Assembly (NCBI GenBank): GCA_018857735.1
Contig: JABMCL010002730.1
Coordinates: 292,015-356,014, forward strand
Source: Alviniconcha marisindica
Lineage: Eukaryota; Mollusca; Gastropoda; Provannidae
Length of the DNA stretch: 64,000 nucleotides
Direction: 5' to 3'
Shown here: in pieces, positions 1-13,450 of the stretch
Layout of the letters: each line of letters opens with the position of its first letter
How positions within the stretch are numbered: the first letter of the stretch is position 1
The notes under the pieces: model-generated
Told to the model about the DNA's origin: nothing
Databases searched by the model: none
The model's input: only the letters and a program-made list of their open reading frames with translations
Made by a program: the position numbers and the translations under genes

Positions 1-1141
1 ACGTTTAGTTTCAGATTTGTCACTGAGAGTAGTATGGCGAGCTATTTCTGTGAGAATTGGAAATCGCTGAGCCCGTGGGCATTCTAATTGTACCGTGAAT
101 ATTTGAAGACTCCCAAAGCAGCAGTTGACCGCACCCGACTCGGTGCAATAGCGAGCCCTTTGTGTCCCCCTCCGTTGATTGCTAAACCTGCCTCTCGCCT
201 CGCTCCCCGTGGACTGGGGCGGAGCGGCAGCGGTGCACGGCGACATGGTTTTTGCGTTTAGCTGCCAATCGAGCGGCCGGAACGCCCGGCCAGGTAAGTC
301 CGCTATGCGTCACTGGGCAAACAGGCAGACAACGCGTCAAGTCCGCTAAAAAGCTGATCAGCGGATCGTAGAATGTCGGTTTTGTTGCCAGGCGAGGTTT
401 TGTGGCCACAGAAAGATCAGGTCTTTCGGCTGTCACAGGTGTCGGTCTTGTTCGTTTCTTTTTTTGTTTTTCTTTTGTTTTGTTTTGTTTTTCATTTCTG
501 TCAGTGCTCTTTCACGCTGTTGGGTTCGGCGGGTGGCGAATTTATGAAGGCTTTTGACTCGATGCGCTCACGTTTTGCACGTGCTGAAAGAGAAAGTAAG
601 CGATGAAAGACTGCACGGTGCGTCGTAATAAATTTGCAGTGAAGGGTCTGTTGACATTTTCATGACTTAAAGTGACTTTGTGGATGATCTGCATTTAGCA
701 TTAACTGTTCTTGACTGAACGGACGCCGTGGTTTGGTCTACAGGCGACGGTCTGTTTTATTAATGAAGTGATCTTGTGGCCGACCCGTTAACATGTTCAT
801 GAATGAAGTAAACCCTTGGTTGGTTTTCGGTTTACGTCCTATTAACATGTTCATGCAGCACTTGATATGTGGGCTTTGACACGTTGATGACGCAAGTGAC
901 CTTGTGGTTGTTGGCATGCTCGTGATTACATGAGCACGTGACGCTGCGGTTGCAAAACGTTTACAAATAAATATAAGATACCCGGACCTGTGGTTGTTGG
1001 CATGTTTGTGACTGCGTGAAGTGACCCTTGCGTACCAACGCGTTTCCAATTAAATATGATAAGTTAAATGCCCTGAACGTGTTTGTAACTCCGTGGTTAC
1101 AAAAACATTTACAAATAAACACGTTACCCTGTTGTTATTGG

Positions 1142-1144
<3 letters not shown>
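1..1144. other. No recognised gene; short degenerate tandem repeat
   Basis: No open frame here looks like a known family. From about 780 to 1,144 a degenerate unit of roughly 90 bases recurs. The phrases TGGTTGTTGGCATG (903, 990) and TTTACAAATAAA recur in successive units. The array runs directly into the CT microsatellite that follows. Confidence 0.4.

Positions 1145-1229
<85 letters not shown>
1145..1229. repeat. (CT)n microsatellite
   Basis: About 85 bases of uninterrupted CT. The long Ser-Leu and Arg-Glu frames it creates on the two strands are artefacts. Confidence 0.95.
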
Positions 1230-1232
<3 letters not shown>

Positions 1233-2234
1233 CGAGTTTATCAGTGACCACACGGTGACAGCACGCTGCTTGGTTCTCTGTTTCAGGCTGCCCAGTGACA
1301 GTGGACAGACGATGGCGACACAGCGTGGGTGAACGACGTTTTGCTGACCGTTCCGCACACAGTATAGTTCCCAACCAACGCGAAAACATCTCACTCCGCG
1401 AAACGTCCTCTTTTGCACCTGTCCAATCGCCGGCGCGTTTCCGCGTCACGTGATCGCCCCAAGACTGCCTCGTTTTGACTGCCTGTCTGAGTTGTTCTCC
1501 ACAGGAATGCCGGAAGGCAGGAAATGAATTGTCACTCGTTACAAAATAAAAAGCCCTTTGGATGCAGCAGTGTTGTGGACAATTGTTTTCGATAAGAACC
1601 GGACCTGAAATAAATAGCCGAATAATTATGTAGGGAATGTGGTCATGGATCACTTTTAAATGGCGATAAAATACTGCAGCAAATATTTGACACGCATCGT
1701 TTTTGTTGAATTTGCTTTTTGAAATTTAGCCACACAATGCTTACACCGTAGCTGAAATGCTGACATTTTTCATAGTAACACAGAACTAAGTTCCACGCTC
1801 ATATTATACAAATATTTTATTTATGTTTTGTTACTGATGGGCATTTTATAATTCATAACTTCAAGGCACAAATGTGTCATTGCCAGTCTAATTTGCCCCA
1901 TAGACGTTTTTACAATAATTATTTTTCTTCATTTCTCCAGTGTTCTCCCTGATACCAAGCTTTCTGGGCTTCAGAAATCGATTACCTAATGCTTACTGGG
2001 CAAATGTGCGGTTGATGATGGTGATGATGACGATGTTGATGATGATGATAACGATGAAGGTGGTGATGATGATAATTATAATAGGAGGAGGACAAGTACT
2101 CAAGCATCGAAGAATGCAAACAAATAGAAAAGTGTCATTACATCAAAATAGCTAGTCATTCATCCAAAACAATTGAAAATGGCATAACTACTGTAGCCGT
2201 CACAAACTACAACCGTCACAAAAATGTAAATATC

Positions 2235-2235
<1 letters not shown>

Positions 2236-2305
<70 letters not shown>
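2236..2305. repeat. (CA)n microsatellite
   Basis: CA repeat of about 70 bases with one interruption near 2,271, followed by CA-rich sequence to about 2,370. Confidence 0.95.
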
Positions 2306-2306
<1 letters not shown>

Positions 2307-2406
2307 AAGTACGCACACACGCATGCTTGCACACATGAGCAGACACACACGTGCACACGCGCACTCACACAAGCGCGCCTGGATACGTTTCTTTCTTAAC
2401 CTTCCA

Positions 2407-2515
2407 TTCTTCTTCTTCTCTCTTCTTCTTCTTCTTCTTCTTCTTCTTCTTCTTCTTCAGTGAGTCTGCTGGAGAGCGGAGAATAGCGCTATATAAAAGC
2501 GATCAACAACAACAA
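2407..2515 (+). mobile_element. SINE 3' tail fragment behind a (TTC)n run
   Basis: A TTC microsatellite (2,407-2,458) precedes GAGAATAGCGCTATATAA and an (AAC)n tail. The same terminal motif occurs at about 46,391 in a SINE that keeps its tRNA head, and in reverse at about 11,186. I infer a 5'-truncated SINE copy. Confidence 0.55.
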
Positions 2516-2749
2516 CCCCCTTTAGCATCTGAGGACATTAAACAAAAACTCAACAACAACAACCCCTTCTCGCGCCTCATGACGCTGTAAGCCGTTGGTC
2601 AGTAAATCGCCCACACCAAGACAGGTGTAATCTTTTACGTCAACATCGTTATCTCTGCGGCCAAGCTTACAAACTGTACATACGACCGATCTTTTGCCTC
2701 TTCGTTGGTACGTGATCCTCTTTCTCTGTCCAGTGTTGTCAGGGATGTT

Positions 2750-3005
2750 TTGCTTGCTTCCTCCTTAGAACGCCATCATTTGCCCATTCCTCGTTAGAAC
2801 GTCATCTTTTGCCCAGCGTTGAAAGGGGTGTTTTAATTGCTCGCTTCTTCGTTAGAACGTCATCTTCTGCCTAATTCTTCGTTAAAACGTCATCTTTTGA
2901 CAAGCGTTGAAAGGGGTGTTTTAATTGCTCGCTTCTTCGTTAGAACGTCATCTTCTGTCCAGCTCCTCGTTAAAACGCCCAGCGTTGAAAGGGGATGTTC
3001 TACTT
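2750..3005. repeat. Degenerate ~88-bp tandem repeat
   Basis: The phrase GAAAGGGGTGTTTTAATTGC starts at 2,821 and again at 2,909, a period of 88. TCGTTAGAACGTCATCTT recurs between them. About two and a half units are visible. Confidence 0.7.
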
Positions 3006-3224
3006 GGTCTGACATTTGTTTTTCTTGGTCCTTCATTTGTTTTGTTTGTTCGTCATTTGTTTTGCTTGATGTGTCATAGGTTTTGCTGGCAACCTGTGTT
3101 TTGGGATCCATGCGTTTAAACTGTGCAGTTATTCAGAGTTAACTATCTATTATTTGCAATTATTCAGAGTTAGATGTCTATTACTTTTAATAAGTACCAA
3201 TGGCTGACCAGTGCCCTCCCCTGC

Positions 3225-3226
<2 letters not shown>

Positions 3227-3313
<87 letters not shown>
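3227..3313. repeat. (CA)n microsatellite
   Basis: Uninterrupted CA repeat of about 87 bases. Confidence 0.95.
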
Positions 3314-3314
<1 letters not shown>

Positions 3315-3524
3315 ATGCTAGAATTGTGCATGAAGCTACGCAATAAACAGATGTAGTACGTCGTTAATATAAGGTTTAGGCTGACACTCTCTGTGTGCCG
3401 TCATCACCTTTATTGTGAACTTTCATGATTATTTCCGTCGAAATGGAAAGGATTACAGGTGCTTTTGAGATCAAGATTTTTTTAATTTAGTTTTTGTTCC
3501 TGCTGTACTTGCACCGTTGTTATC

Positions 3525-3710
3525 ATGGCGGAGCTGCAGTGTCTGGAAAACTTCATTCTTCGGCAGAAAGATAACGATGTCAACGAAATGCTGTATTCGT
3601 TTCAAGCTCCAGGTCTATCGATTCGAACGAGCCATTGGGAAGTAGGACTGTTATTTCCACTGTTTTTCTCCATTGAGAGTTTTACGCCTACTCTTTATCA
3701 GACGCAATAA
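3525..3710 (+). other. Unassigned 61-codon open frame, possible exon
   Basis: An ATG in good context (ATCATGGCG) opens a frame of 61 codons with non-repetitive composition, starting MAELQCLENFILRQKDNDVN. A possible donor (GAA|GTAGGA) lies near 3,641, so only the first ~39 codons might be coding. I do not recognise a family, and no acceptor or neighbouring exon supports it. It could be a transposon-derived exon or chance. Confidence 0.2.
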
Positions 3711-5312
3711 AAACTTACTGATGAGGCGCTGTAAGAGCTGATAGTAATAATAATACCCACCTCAACAAGAATGAATATTGCGCCTCTCCTTGCGTTATCT
3801 TTTTCTGCTGAATAATCCTTTCTTTCTTTTTGTTTGTTTGTTTTTTGTTGTCAGAACAATCTTTCGCATTATTACTTTTCCAGCGTTTTTCCTGCAACAA
3901 TGGGACTGTTTAAGGAGGGACTGTAGCACAGGTTTGTCATGAAAATGATTCCGTTCGGTGCAGTATGCAAAAGTGTGATCATTATTCGTCTACCTAAGCT
4001 AAGTTGTATTAAACAAAATCGTTCATTTTGTACAGTTGACCGCTTCACAATGTAGCCGAGGTAGGTTAAAAACAACTTGTTGGACAGCTTTCAGCTTTAT
4101 AGGAGCTATGTCCAGCTGTGTCGGAATTTACTATTTTTTAAAGCCACTGCCGTTCACGTGAGAATCTCGGGTACAGGCAGAACAAGGCACACTACTTTTC
4201 TCTCTCCGAAAAGCGCAACTTTAAACAAGGCTAATCCAGCAACCACTCTGTAGGTTCTGAAAGTCTTGTTTAATGTGATTTTTAACTTGTTAGTTGTTGT
4301 TGTTGTTTTTAGTTTTTTTAGTTTTGGTTTGGTTTTGGGGGTTTTGTTGTTTTGTTTTGGTTTGGTTTTCACCTCCTTTTAAAATGACTGCTTTAGATGC
4401 TTTCATGCATTTTCTTCTGATGTTACTGCAATGGCGCAAAATGCATCTAAATGAAATCGTTGTTATTGTTGCGACGTTTTGGTACTATCAGTAACATTGC
4501 TATGATTATGGTTACTATCACTTATGTTTTAATAACGATGATGATGATGTTATTATCATCATCATTATCATCGTAATCCTCATCATAATTATTGTTCAGA
4601 AACTGGAATCAAATTATGGATGCAATTAAGATCTCACTGACAGTTAAGCGTTACCTCTGTACACATCCGTGATGACAAGTTAATCCTCCTGTCTCACTCC
4701 TAACAGATCTCGAATTTTGCCTACACTCACTCGTTGCCCCCCCCCCCCCCCATCCCCTCCCCCCCCCCCCCCACCCCCACCCCGCCTCCGTTATCAATCA
4801 TCACGCTTTAAAGCGTTGGTGAAACAAAACAACTATTCCAAATTGTAGTTCATCTCCAGGCAAACTGTATTATTGTTTTGTTTGTTGTTGTCGTCTTTTA
4901 TGAAGCTAGAGTGTGCTTTGACGATGTTCCCACCCGTTTCTCCTTTAACAAGCTCTAGTACGCCTCTGTCGATGCTACCGTACTGAAAATATAAGCGTAC
5001 AAAGACCGGTATTTTGATTGCTTAATGTGCGTTACCAGTCCGTTCAGTATTGTTTCTGCTGTCAGACTCATTCCGATTGAAATAAAGACCAGCGCAGTCG
5101 AGTGGACTCCGAGTTTCTTGTTCTAAATCGATACCAGTGGGCCGCGTTGGTAATGATTTCATGTGCTTAGGATGGTCTCCTGTCTATTTTGTTGTCGGGG
5201 TTTTGGTTTTTCCATTTCTATATGTGTTTTGAAGGTACCTTAACGTGGTCATCTGGACTAAAGGCTAAGCTTTGAGTTTTGCGTCTTGAGAAACAGGATC
5301 CAAACACACAAG

Positions 5313-5372
5313 TTTAAGTGTTTCGATTTTGTTTTAGAACGCTGGGAGTCATCTATGTTTCAGATTTTCTTG
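5313..5372 (+). mobile_element. Fragment of a dispersed element end
   Basis: GTTTTAGAACGC followed by GTCAT and then GTTTCAGATTT is shared with sequences near 33,613 (+) and 17,275 (-). At 17,275 it belongs to an inverted element with flanking duplications. This is a short fragment of the same family. Confidence 0.45.
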
Positions 5373-5418
5373 AGGAACAGGATTTGTTTTGCTTTTTGCT
5401 TTTGTTTCCTCTGTCCGC

Positions 5419-5420
5419 GC

Positions 5421-5464
<44 letters not shown>

Positions 5465-5561
5465 GTGCGTGCGTGCGTGCGTGTGCGTGCGTGCGTGCGT
5501 GTGTGTGTGTGTGTGTGCGTGCGTGTATGTGTACGTATATATATATGTGTGTGTGTGTGTG

Positions 5562-5604
<43 letters not shown>
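5419..5604. repeat. (GTGC)n/(GT)n compound microsatellite
   Basis: GTGC-type repeats to about 5,500 grade into pure GT to about 5,604, with a short TATATATA interruption near 5,537. Confidence 0.95.
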
Positions 5605-5607
<3 letters not shown>

Positions 5608-6179
5608 AGATCAGTGTTGTGTATGTATAAATGGTTTAAAGTAATTGCGTTTATATGTAAATTGTATTATTAGGACTTTGCTCTACACTCGCCTTGATAT
5701 AACTGTACTGGTTGACTGGGCGTAAAACACAATTTACTTGCTTACTTTGCTCTGCAAATTCATAGACTGTTGTCGTTACGCTAATATGTATCAAGTGAGC
5801 GCTCAGGGCGTCGATGAGCGCATGATAAATGTACCGTATTATTATAACTAACACCCAGGCTTGCGACATACCCACCTGCAATTCAAGCCAAACGTTGGCG
5901 CAGACTGAGGGAACTGTGGCCAGTCTCAATGCAGCAAGACCACACTTGCCTTCAGCCACCTTTCCGTGCTGCTTGCCGCATACTGAGAGAAAAAAATGTC
6001 CAGCTGACCTCATCACTCCTCTGTTTCAATCTCTCCACTGGCTCCCAGTCAATCCAACAAAGAATTCAGAACAAGATAGACATTCACTGCATGCTACATT
6101 TATAGCAGAGAATGTTTATCTTGGAATAGGCCTATACAGCAAGACCTGACAAAGCTGGACGCAGCTGGAGGAAGAACGC

Positions 6180-6650
6180 ACAGAAACACACGAAGACACA
6201 AGAACACATGGAGATACTCGAAGATACGGAGACACACCAAGACACGGAGACACACCAAGACACACGGAAATACACCAAGACGCGGAGACACACGAAAACA
6301 CACGAGCACACGGAGACACACGAAGACACACGAGCACACGGAGACACACGAAGACACACGAGCACACGGAGACACTCGAAAACACGGAGACACACAAATG
6401 CACGGAGACACGAAAACACACGAGCACACGGAGACACACAAACGCACGGATAGCACACGAAAACACACGAGCACACGGAGACACACGAAGACACGAGACA
6501 CTCGAAGACACGGAGACACACAAACGCACGGAGAACACACGAAAACACACGAGCGCACGGAGACACACGAAGACACGGAGACACACGAGCACACCAAGAC
6601 ACGGAGACAGACAAAGACACACGGAGACACAGGAACACACGGAGACCAGC
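6180..6650. repeat. Degenerate minisatellite rich in GACACACGA
   Basis: About 470 bases are built from permuted short modules such as GGAGACACACGA and CGAGCACACGG. Because the modules lack stop triplets in several frames, both strands show long apparent open frames rich in Thr/His or Cys/Val/Ser. Composition shows these are repeat artefacts. Confidence 0.85.
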
Positions 6651-6868
6651 AGCATTGCTCGAAGTCAACTGGGTGCATCCGCACCCTGAATGTGAAGTAG
6701 ACATGCAGACAAATAAAGATGACAACGTTATTCCTGCAGAAGCGATGGACGCGCGCGCTGACATACACACACACTCACATCAGCAGACACACATGAGTAC
6801 GCACGCGCGCACTCACATACACACAAACACACACGCGTACACGTACACGCACACACGCGCGCGCGCGT

Positions 6869-6872
<4 letters not shown>

Positions 6873-6945
<73 letters not shown>
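6873..6945. repeat. (CA)n microsatellite in alternating purine-pyrimidine tract
   Basis: Pure CA flanked on both sides by CG/CA alternation (6,850-6,966). The whole tract alternates purine and pyrimidine and could favour Z-DNA. Confidence 0.9.
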
Positions 6946-6948
<3 letters not shown>

Positions 6949-7170
6949 GCGCGCGCACGCGCGCGCAAACACACTCAGAATTGCTTGCGCTGGCACTTCC
7001 ACAAGTAAACTCGAACAATCACACATGCCTTTCTTTGAAAAATGTACCCCTCGTTACTGCACAAAATTAATGCAATGAAATTAAACCTATTCTCAACAAA
7101 ATAATAAATCCATAACCAGAAATGGCAGCCTGTAACTCGCTATAGTGCCTTCAATTTAGTGAAGAGCAAT

Positions 7171-7174
7171 GATG

Positions 7175-7257
<83 letters not shown>
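7171..7257. repeat. (CT)n microsatellite
   Basis: CT repeat with two short interruptions near 7,199 and 7,213, ending in CCCCC. Confidence 0.9.
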
Positions 7258-7258
<1 letters not shown>

Positions 7259-8535
7259 CCAAAACACACTCAGTAGAGTGGAAGCTAGCCCTTTGAAAAT
7301 CAAGAGACGAGGCTGCTAGCTAAAGCAAGGGTCTCATTGCCAAAGAAACGTTGGAGCAGCTGACCCACGTGGTGCCTACACCAGTGAGGGTGAGTTACAA
7401 GAGGCTCCACTTCCATGGACCCACATGGTGTCTATATAACACCAATGAGGGTGACTTACAAGAGACTCCACTTGCACTGATCCACGTGGTTTCTACACCA
7501 ACGAGCACGTGAACGCTCGACATGCAATGACCAGAGACTGCATGCAGACTCGGCAGGGCAGCAGGTGCTCGTGGACAGGGTGGAGGGCACACTCCAAGCC
7601 TCTATTTCCGGCATCTTCTTCCAAACTGTGCCGTAACTGGTTCTGCCCACTGAAGAGGTACTTCACATCTCCACGCTTCTGTCCATCGAAATCGCCCCTA
7701 TCAATTAGTCTCACGTAATCAACCCCCTCCGTAAAATTGCGGAATGTTCTGTAGAAGCAACATAGTGTCGAAGCACACACGTAAACTTCGGGGGTATGGC
7801 AAAGGGCAAACAAGAAAAGAAAAGATGTAGTTCCGTCCCTATTAGAACGATTTCGTTTTATTTGTGCTGACGTAAGCATTGTGAGCAGTTATAAGAGAAA
7901 CGCGGCCCGAGTTGAGATGTCTGTGTGGTTAAAAACTTACTGCCATGTCACTTGAGCACTAATAAAAACGGTCCGTTAGCTGACGGTTTTCAAATACCTA
8001 TAGCGTAGCCAGTCATGGCGGAGGCTGGAGGAAGGATGCAGTAGACCCGTTTTTGGAGTGTGGGTGGAGCGATCCAGTGGATTCCTGCACCAGAGACGGG
8101 CAGTGGTACCGGCAGGAGTGTGGGCAGGAGTGTGGGCCATCTGCATGTCTTGCCTTTCTTCCTGGAGAGTGGACGGCGAGGGTCTTCCGGTGCCAGACTC
8201 TATCATCATTGCCTTTTGTGGAAACGAACGAGACCCAGAACAATGCACGTGACGGGGGATTCTGGATCATTTTCTGTAAGAGCCGCCCCTCCCCTCCTGA
8301 CAGTATCTCTCCGTCAGCCTCCTCCCAACTACCCACCTCGCCGCCTCGCCCCCATAGCCACCACCACAAATGCAAGAGGCCAGAGCTATGGCGCTTGAAA
8401 CCTCTGCAAAACTAGCTGTGGCTGTGGCACTTTTACATGAAACAGATTACACTCCACGGAAATGTGGATGACCTGAGAATTGATAACCTGAGGATGAACA
8501 GACGGGGTTAACGTCATTCTCTGATTGGAGTGTGT
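7258..8535. other. Gene-poor stretch
   Basis: Two related copies of a phrase ending AAGAGRCTCCACTT occur at about 7,400 and 7,460. No frame looks like a known family. Overlapping frames on both strands near 8,050-8,400 are compositionally unremarkable and lack splice or start support. Confidence 0.4.
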
Positions 8536-8544
8536 ACCTGACCG

Positions 8545-9240
8545 GCTCCCAGAAACCCCTGGTACAGTGATACAGTACCCCTGCCAGTAAGCCCCGTCAT
8601 AGTGATACAGTACCCCTGCCAGTAAGCCCCCGTACAGTGATACAGTACCCCTGCCAGTAAAAACCCTGTCACAGTGATATAGTACCCCTGCCAGTAACTC
8701 TCCGTCATAGTGTTACAGTACGTCTGCCACAGGACCCCTGCCAGTAAAAAAAACAACCGTCATAGTGATACAGTACGCCTGCCAGTAAAAAACCACATGT
8801 CATAGTGATACAGTACGCCTGCCAGTAAAAAAACACCGTCATAGTGATACAGTACCCCTGCCAGTAAAAAAGAAACGTCATAGTGATACAGTACCCCTGC
8901 CAGTAAAAAAAAAACGTCATAGTGATACAGTACCCCTGCCAGTAAAAACCCCGTCATAGTGATACAGTACCCCTGCCAGTAGAAACCCCGTCATAGTGAT
9001 ACAGTACCCCTGCCAGTAGAAACCCCATCAAAGTGATACAGTACTCCTGCCAGTAAAAAAAAAAAAAAAAAGTCATAGTGATTCAGTGCCCCTGCCAGTA
9101 AAACCCCAGTCATAGTGATACAGTGCCCCTGCCAGTAAAACCCCAGTCATAGTGATACAGTACTCCTGCGAGTAAAAAAAAACCGTCATAGTGATACAGT
9201 ACCCCTGCCAGTAAAACCCCAGTCATAGTGATACAGTGCT
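8545..9240. repeat. ~35-bp minisatellite, about 20 units
   Basis: The unit contains GTGATACAGTACCCCTGCCA followed by a variable A-rich linker. Linkers vary in A count (from AAAAACCCC to a long A run near 9,055), while the 20-base core is strongly conserved. The array ends at 9,240 next to a poly-C and CA tract. Confidence 0.95.
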
Positions 9241-9270
9241 GCAGAAGGAAAAAAAAAATAACCCCCCCCC

Positions 9271-9303
<33 letters not shown>

Positions 9304-9329
9304 ACGCACAAAAATGTACAACCTCAACA

Positions 9330-9620
9330 GCAGCAGCAATGACAACAGCAACACAACCACAATAGCTATAGCAACATCAACGACGGCGACGACGATGACG
9401 ACGACGACACTGAACAACAAATGCAATTTACTACGACTAGGCTATTTCTACTCTATTACCACTGCTACTGCTAAGACGACTACTTCTACTACTACTGCTG
9501 CTCCCACTGCTATTACTATTACTGCTGCTCCCACTGCTATTACTATTACTGCTGCTCCCACTGCTATTACTGCTCCTGCTGCTCGTGCTGCTGCTGCTGT
9601 TCTTGCAGCTACTATTAATA
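9330..9620. repeat. Trinucleotide-rich low-complexity DNA
   Basis: CAG/CAA, ACG and CTACTG/CTGCTC triplets form several short arrays. A 27-base unit (CTGCTCCCACTGCTATTACTAT-type) occurs three times between about 9,500 and 9,570. Confidence 0.8.
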
Positions 9621-9660
9621 CCGCGATAAAAACAACCTGAAAAGAAGATATTTTTAATCA

Positions 9661-10024
9661 TTACTTTTTCTTTCTTTCTTTCCTTCTTTCTTTCTTCCTT
9701 TCTTTCTTTCTTTCTTCTTCTTCTTCTTTTTTTTTTTTTTTTTTTTTTAACTAAGGAAGAAGAAGAAGAAGAAAAAGAGACCGACTCGTAGAAGAAGAAG
9801 AAGAAGAAGAAGAAGAAGAAGAAGAAGAAGAAGAAGAAGAAGAAGAAGAAGAAGAAGAAGAAGAAGAAGAAGAAGAAAGAAAGAAAGGAAGAAAGAAAGA
9901 AAGGAAGGAAGGAAGGAAGGAAGGAAGAAGAAGAAGAAGAAGAAGAAGAAGAAGAAGAAGAAGAAGAAGAAGAAGAAGAAAGAAAGAAAGAAGAAAGAAA
10001 GAAAGAAAGAAAGAAAAAGAAGAT
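9661..10024. repeat. Pyrimidine run followed by purine run, potential long hairpin
   Basis: CTTT/CTT repeats and a T run (9,664-9,748) are followed by about 260 bases of AAG/AAAG/AAGG purine repeat (9,755-10,022). The two halves are complementary, so a strand can fold on itself. The purine half alone can form triplex DNA. Confidence 0.9.
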
Positions 10025-10271
10025 AGTGTAGGAAAAGAGAACGAGCGTGAGAAGAGTAAATGAAATACGAGCAAAGCCGATTGTTCATTTCGTTTGCTAT
10101 ATACACGGCTATGCCTGACTGTCTGAGCAAACCGTGCAGGGGGCTGGGGTGGGTGGGTGTTTCTCGGCAACAGAAAAGGCTATAACAGTATAATAAAGTA
10201 TTACATCCAGTTCTGTCTGCTCTTTCCCAAAGTCTAAACCACGCAAACGATAGAAAAGAAATGACCTAGAA

Positions 10272-10323
10272 GTGTGCGTGTGTGTGCTGTGTGTGTGTGT
10301 GTGTGTGTGTGTGTTGGTGGTGT

Positions 10324-10381
<58 letters not shown>

Positions 10382-10390
10382 GTGTGTGTT
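10272..10390. repeat. (GT)n microsatellite
   Basis: GT repeat with interruptions near 10,312 and 10,380, followed by G/T-rich sequence to about 10,620. Confidence 0.9.
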
Positions 10391-10799
10391 AGTCGGGGGG
10401 GGGTCGAGTGGAGGTGGGGGGGTGGGGGGGGTTGTTGTGTTTGTTGGGTCTGGGTGTGGTGTGTTTAAGTTGCCGGTGAGTAGTAGTCAAGTGCGTAAAC
10501 CGATCGATTGTGCTGTGCGTTGTGTGGGATGTGTGTCGTGTTGTGCATCAGTGTGACGTTCGGAGTGGTGTATGGGCTTCGTGTGTGAGTGTGTGTGTGT
10601 GTGTGTGTCGGAATGTAGTATTTGTAGATCGTCCGGCGTTTGGTAGTGGTAAACAAGTAGTGGCTCTTAGGCTATATTAAGTTTGCATCAGATTAACCTC
10701 CCTCTTCGGAAGCGGCCCATTAAACAATAGGGCATCTTACTATATTGTCTGACAATTTTGTCCAACAACGTACACAGTTCTTCAGCAGAATTAGACGTG

Positions 10800-11760
10800 T
10801 AATCGCCGAGCGATTTGGTACTGGTACTTGTGTGGCCTGTAGGCTATATTATTATAGTGATATACAGTGGCGTAGCTGTGCTGGTATGTACTGTGGGTTG
10901 TACTGATACTGTAGCCTGTATACATGTATGCTTTGGCTTGTGCTGATACACGGTGGCCTGTACTGGTATACTGTGGATTGTAATGATATACTGTGGCAGG
11001 TACAGGTATACTGTGGTTTGCACTGGTATACTGTTGCCTGTACTGGTATACCGTGGATTGTATTGATATACGGTGGCCTGTACAGGTATACCGTGACTCG
11101 CACTGATAATGATACTGTGGCTCGTATCGGTTTACCGTGGCCTGCACTGGAATACTGTGGATTGTATTGAGATACTGTGTGGCCTGTTGTTGATCGCTTT
11201 TATATAGCGCTATTCTCAGCTCTCAGCGCGTGCATGTGATTCAGCTGGTGGCTTTTTTCCACTGAAATTTGGACGAGCGCTCTGAAAAGCATCTCTAACG
11301 CGAAAATGAAGCCTGTTCTCCCATTGCCAAAGTCATGCAGTACTAGTGCATGCAGCCTGCTCAACACTCGTTCAACCTGGAAAATGGACTCGCTCGGATA
11401 TACTTTGGCATGTATCGATTTACTGTGGCTTGTAGTCATATACTGTGGCCTGTACTGATATAGTGTGGCTTGTACTGATATGTTGTGGGTTATATCGGTA
11501 TACTGTGGCTTGTACTTATATACTCGTGTACTGTCACTTGTACTGTACTTATATCCTTTTTCTTCTTCTTTTTTTCCCTTTTTTTCTTTCTTTCCTTTTC
11601 TGTATTGGTATACAATGTAGTGTACTGATATACAGTGGCTTGCAGTGATATACTGTAGCGTGGACGTCTATACCTTATTACCTGTACTGGCATACTGGGG
11701 TCTATACTAGTATTCTATGGTCTGTTCCGAGTACTGTACACTGCACTGGATACTGTGGTC
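10800..11760. repeat. ~24-bp degenerate minisatellite interrupted by a SINE fragment
   Basis: The unit is close to GTACTGGTATACTGTGGCCT. Copies are diverged but recognisable from about 10,800 to 11,180 and again from about 11,400 to 11,760. The gap holds unrelated SINE-like sequence, so the array predates that insertion. Confidence 0.85.
11183..11400 (-). mobile_element. SINE 3' portion, antisense
   Basis: Read on the - strand, this segment ends with GAGAATAGCGCTATATAA then AAGCGATCAACAAC, the same tail as at 2,479. The body carries no clear tRNA head, so it is 5'-truncated or diverged. It splits the 24-bp minisatellite. Confidence 0.5.
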
Positions 11761-13231
<1,471 letters not shown>

Positions 13232-13358
13232 AACCTTGTTGACTGAAGGCAGAAACGAAGACAGCATAAGGGAGCAAACTAACTCAAAACAGGATCAGAC
13301 TTTCCTGTTAAACAAGAGTTGCAGTTCTTACACGATAACCAATGCTGGAAAATTAATG

Positions 13359-13361
<3 letters not shown>

Positions 13362-13446
<85 letters not shown>
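13362..13446. repeat. (CT)n microsatellite
   Basis: Uninterrupted CT repeat of about 85 bases, 135 bases beyond the preceding CA repeat. Confidence 0.95.

Positions 13447-13450
<4 letters not shown>

Larger units (their letters stand above)
3315..5418. other. Gene-poor stretch
   Basis: Apart from the weak frame at 3,525, this contains low-complexity runs: T/G-rich near 4,300, ATG/ATC trinucleotides near 4,530, and poly-C near 4,740. Nothing is recognisable as a gene. Confidence 0.5.

Noticed and set aside
6100..6774. Long Cys/Val/Ser-rich open frames on the - strand
   Set aside because: They are translations of the GACACACGA-type minisatellite, with no start context, splice sites or family similarity.
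7976..8415. Overlapping 64-120 codon frames on both strands
   Set aside because: No recognisable domain, start context or splice sites; composition does not favour one frame.
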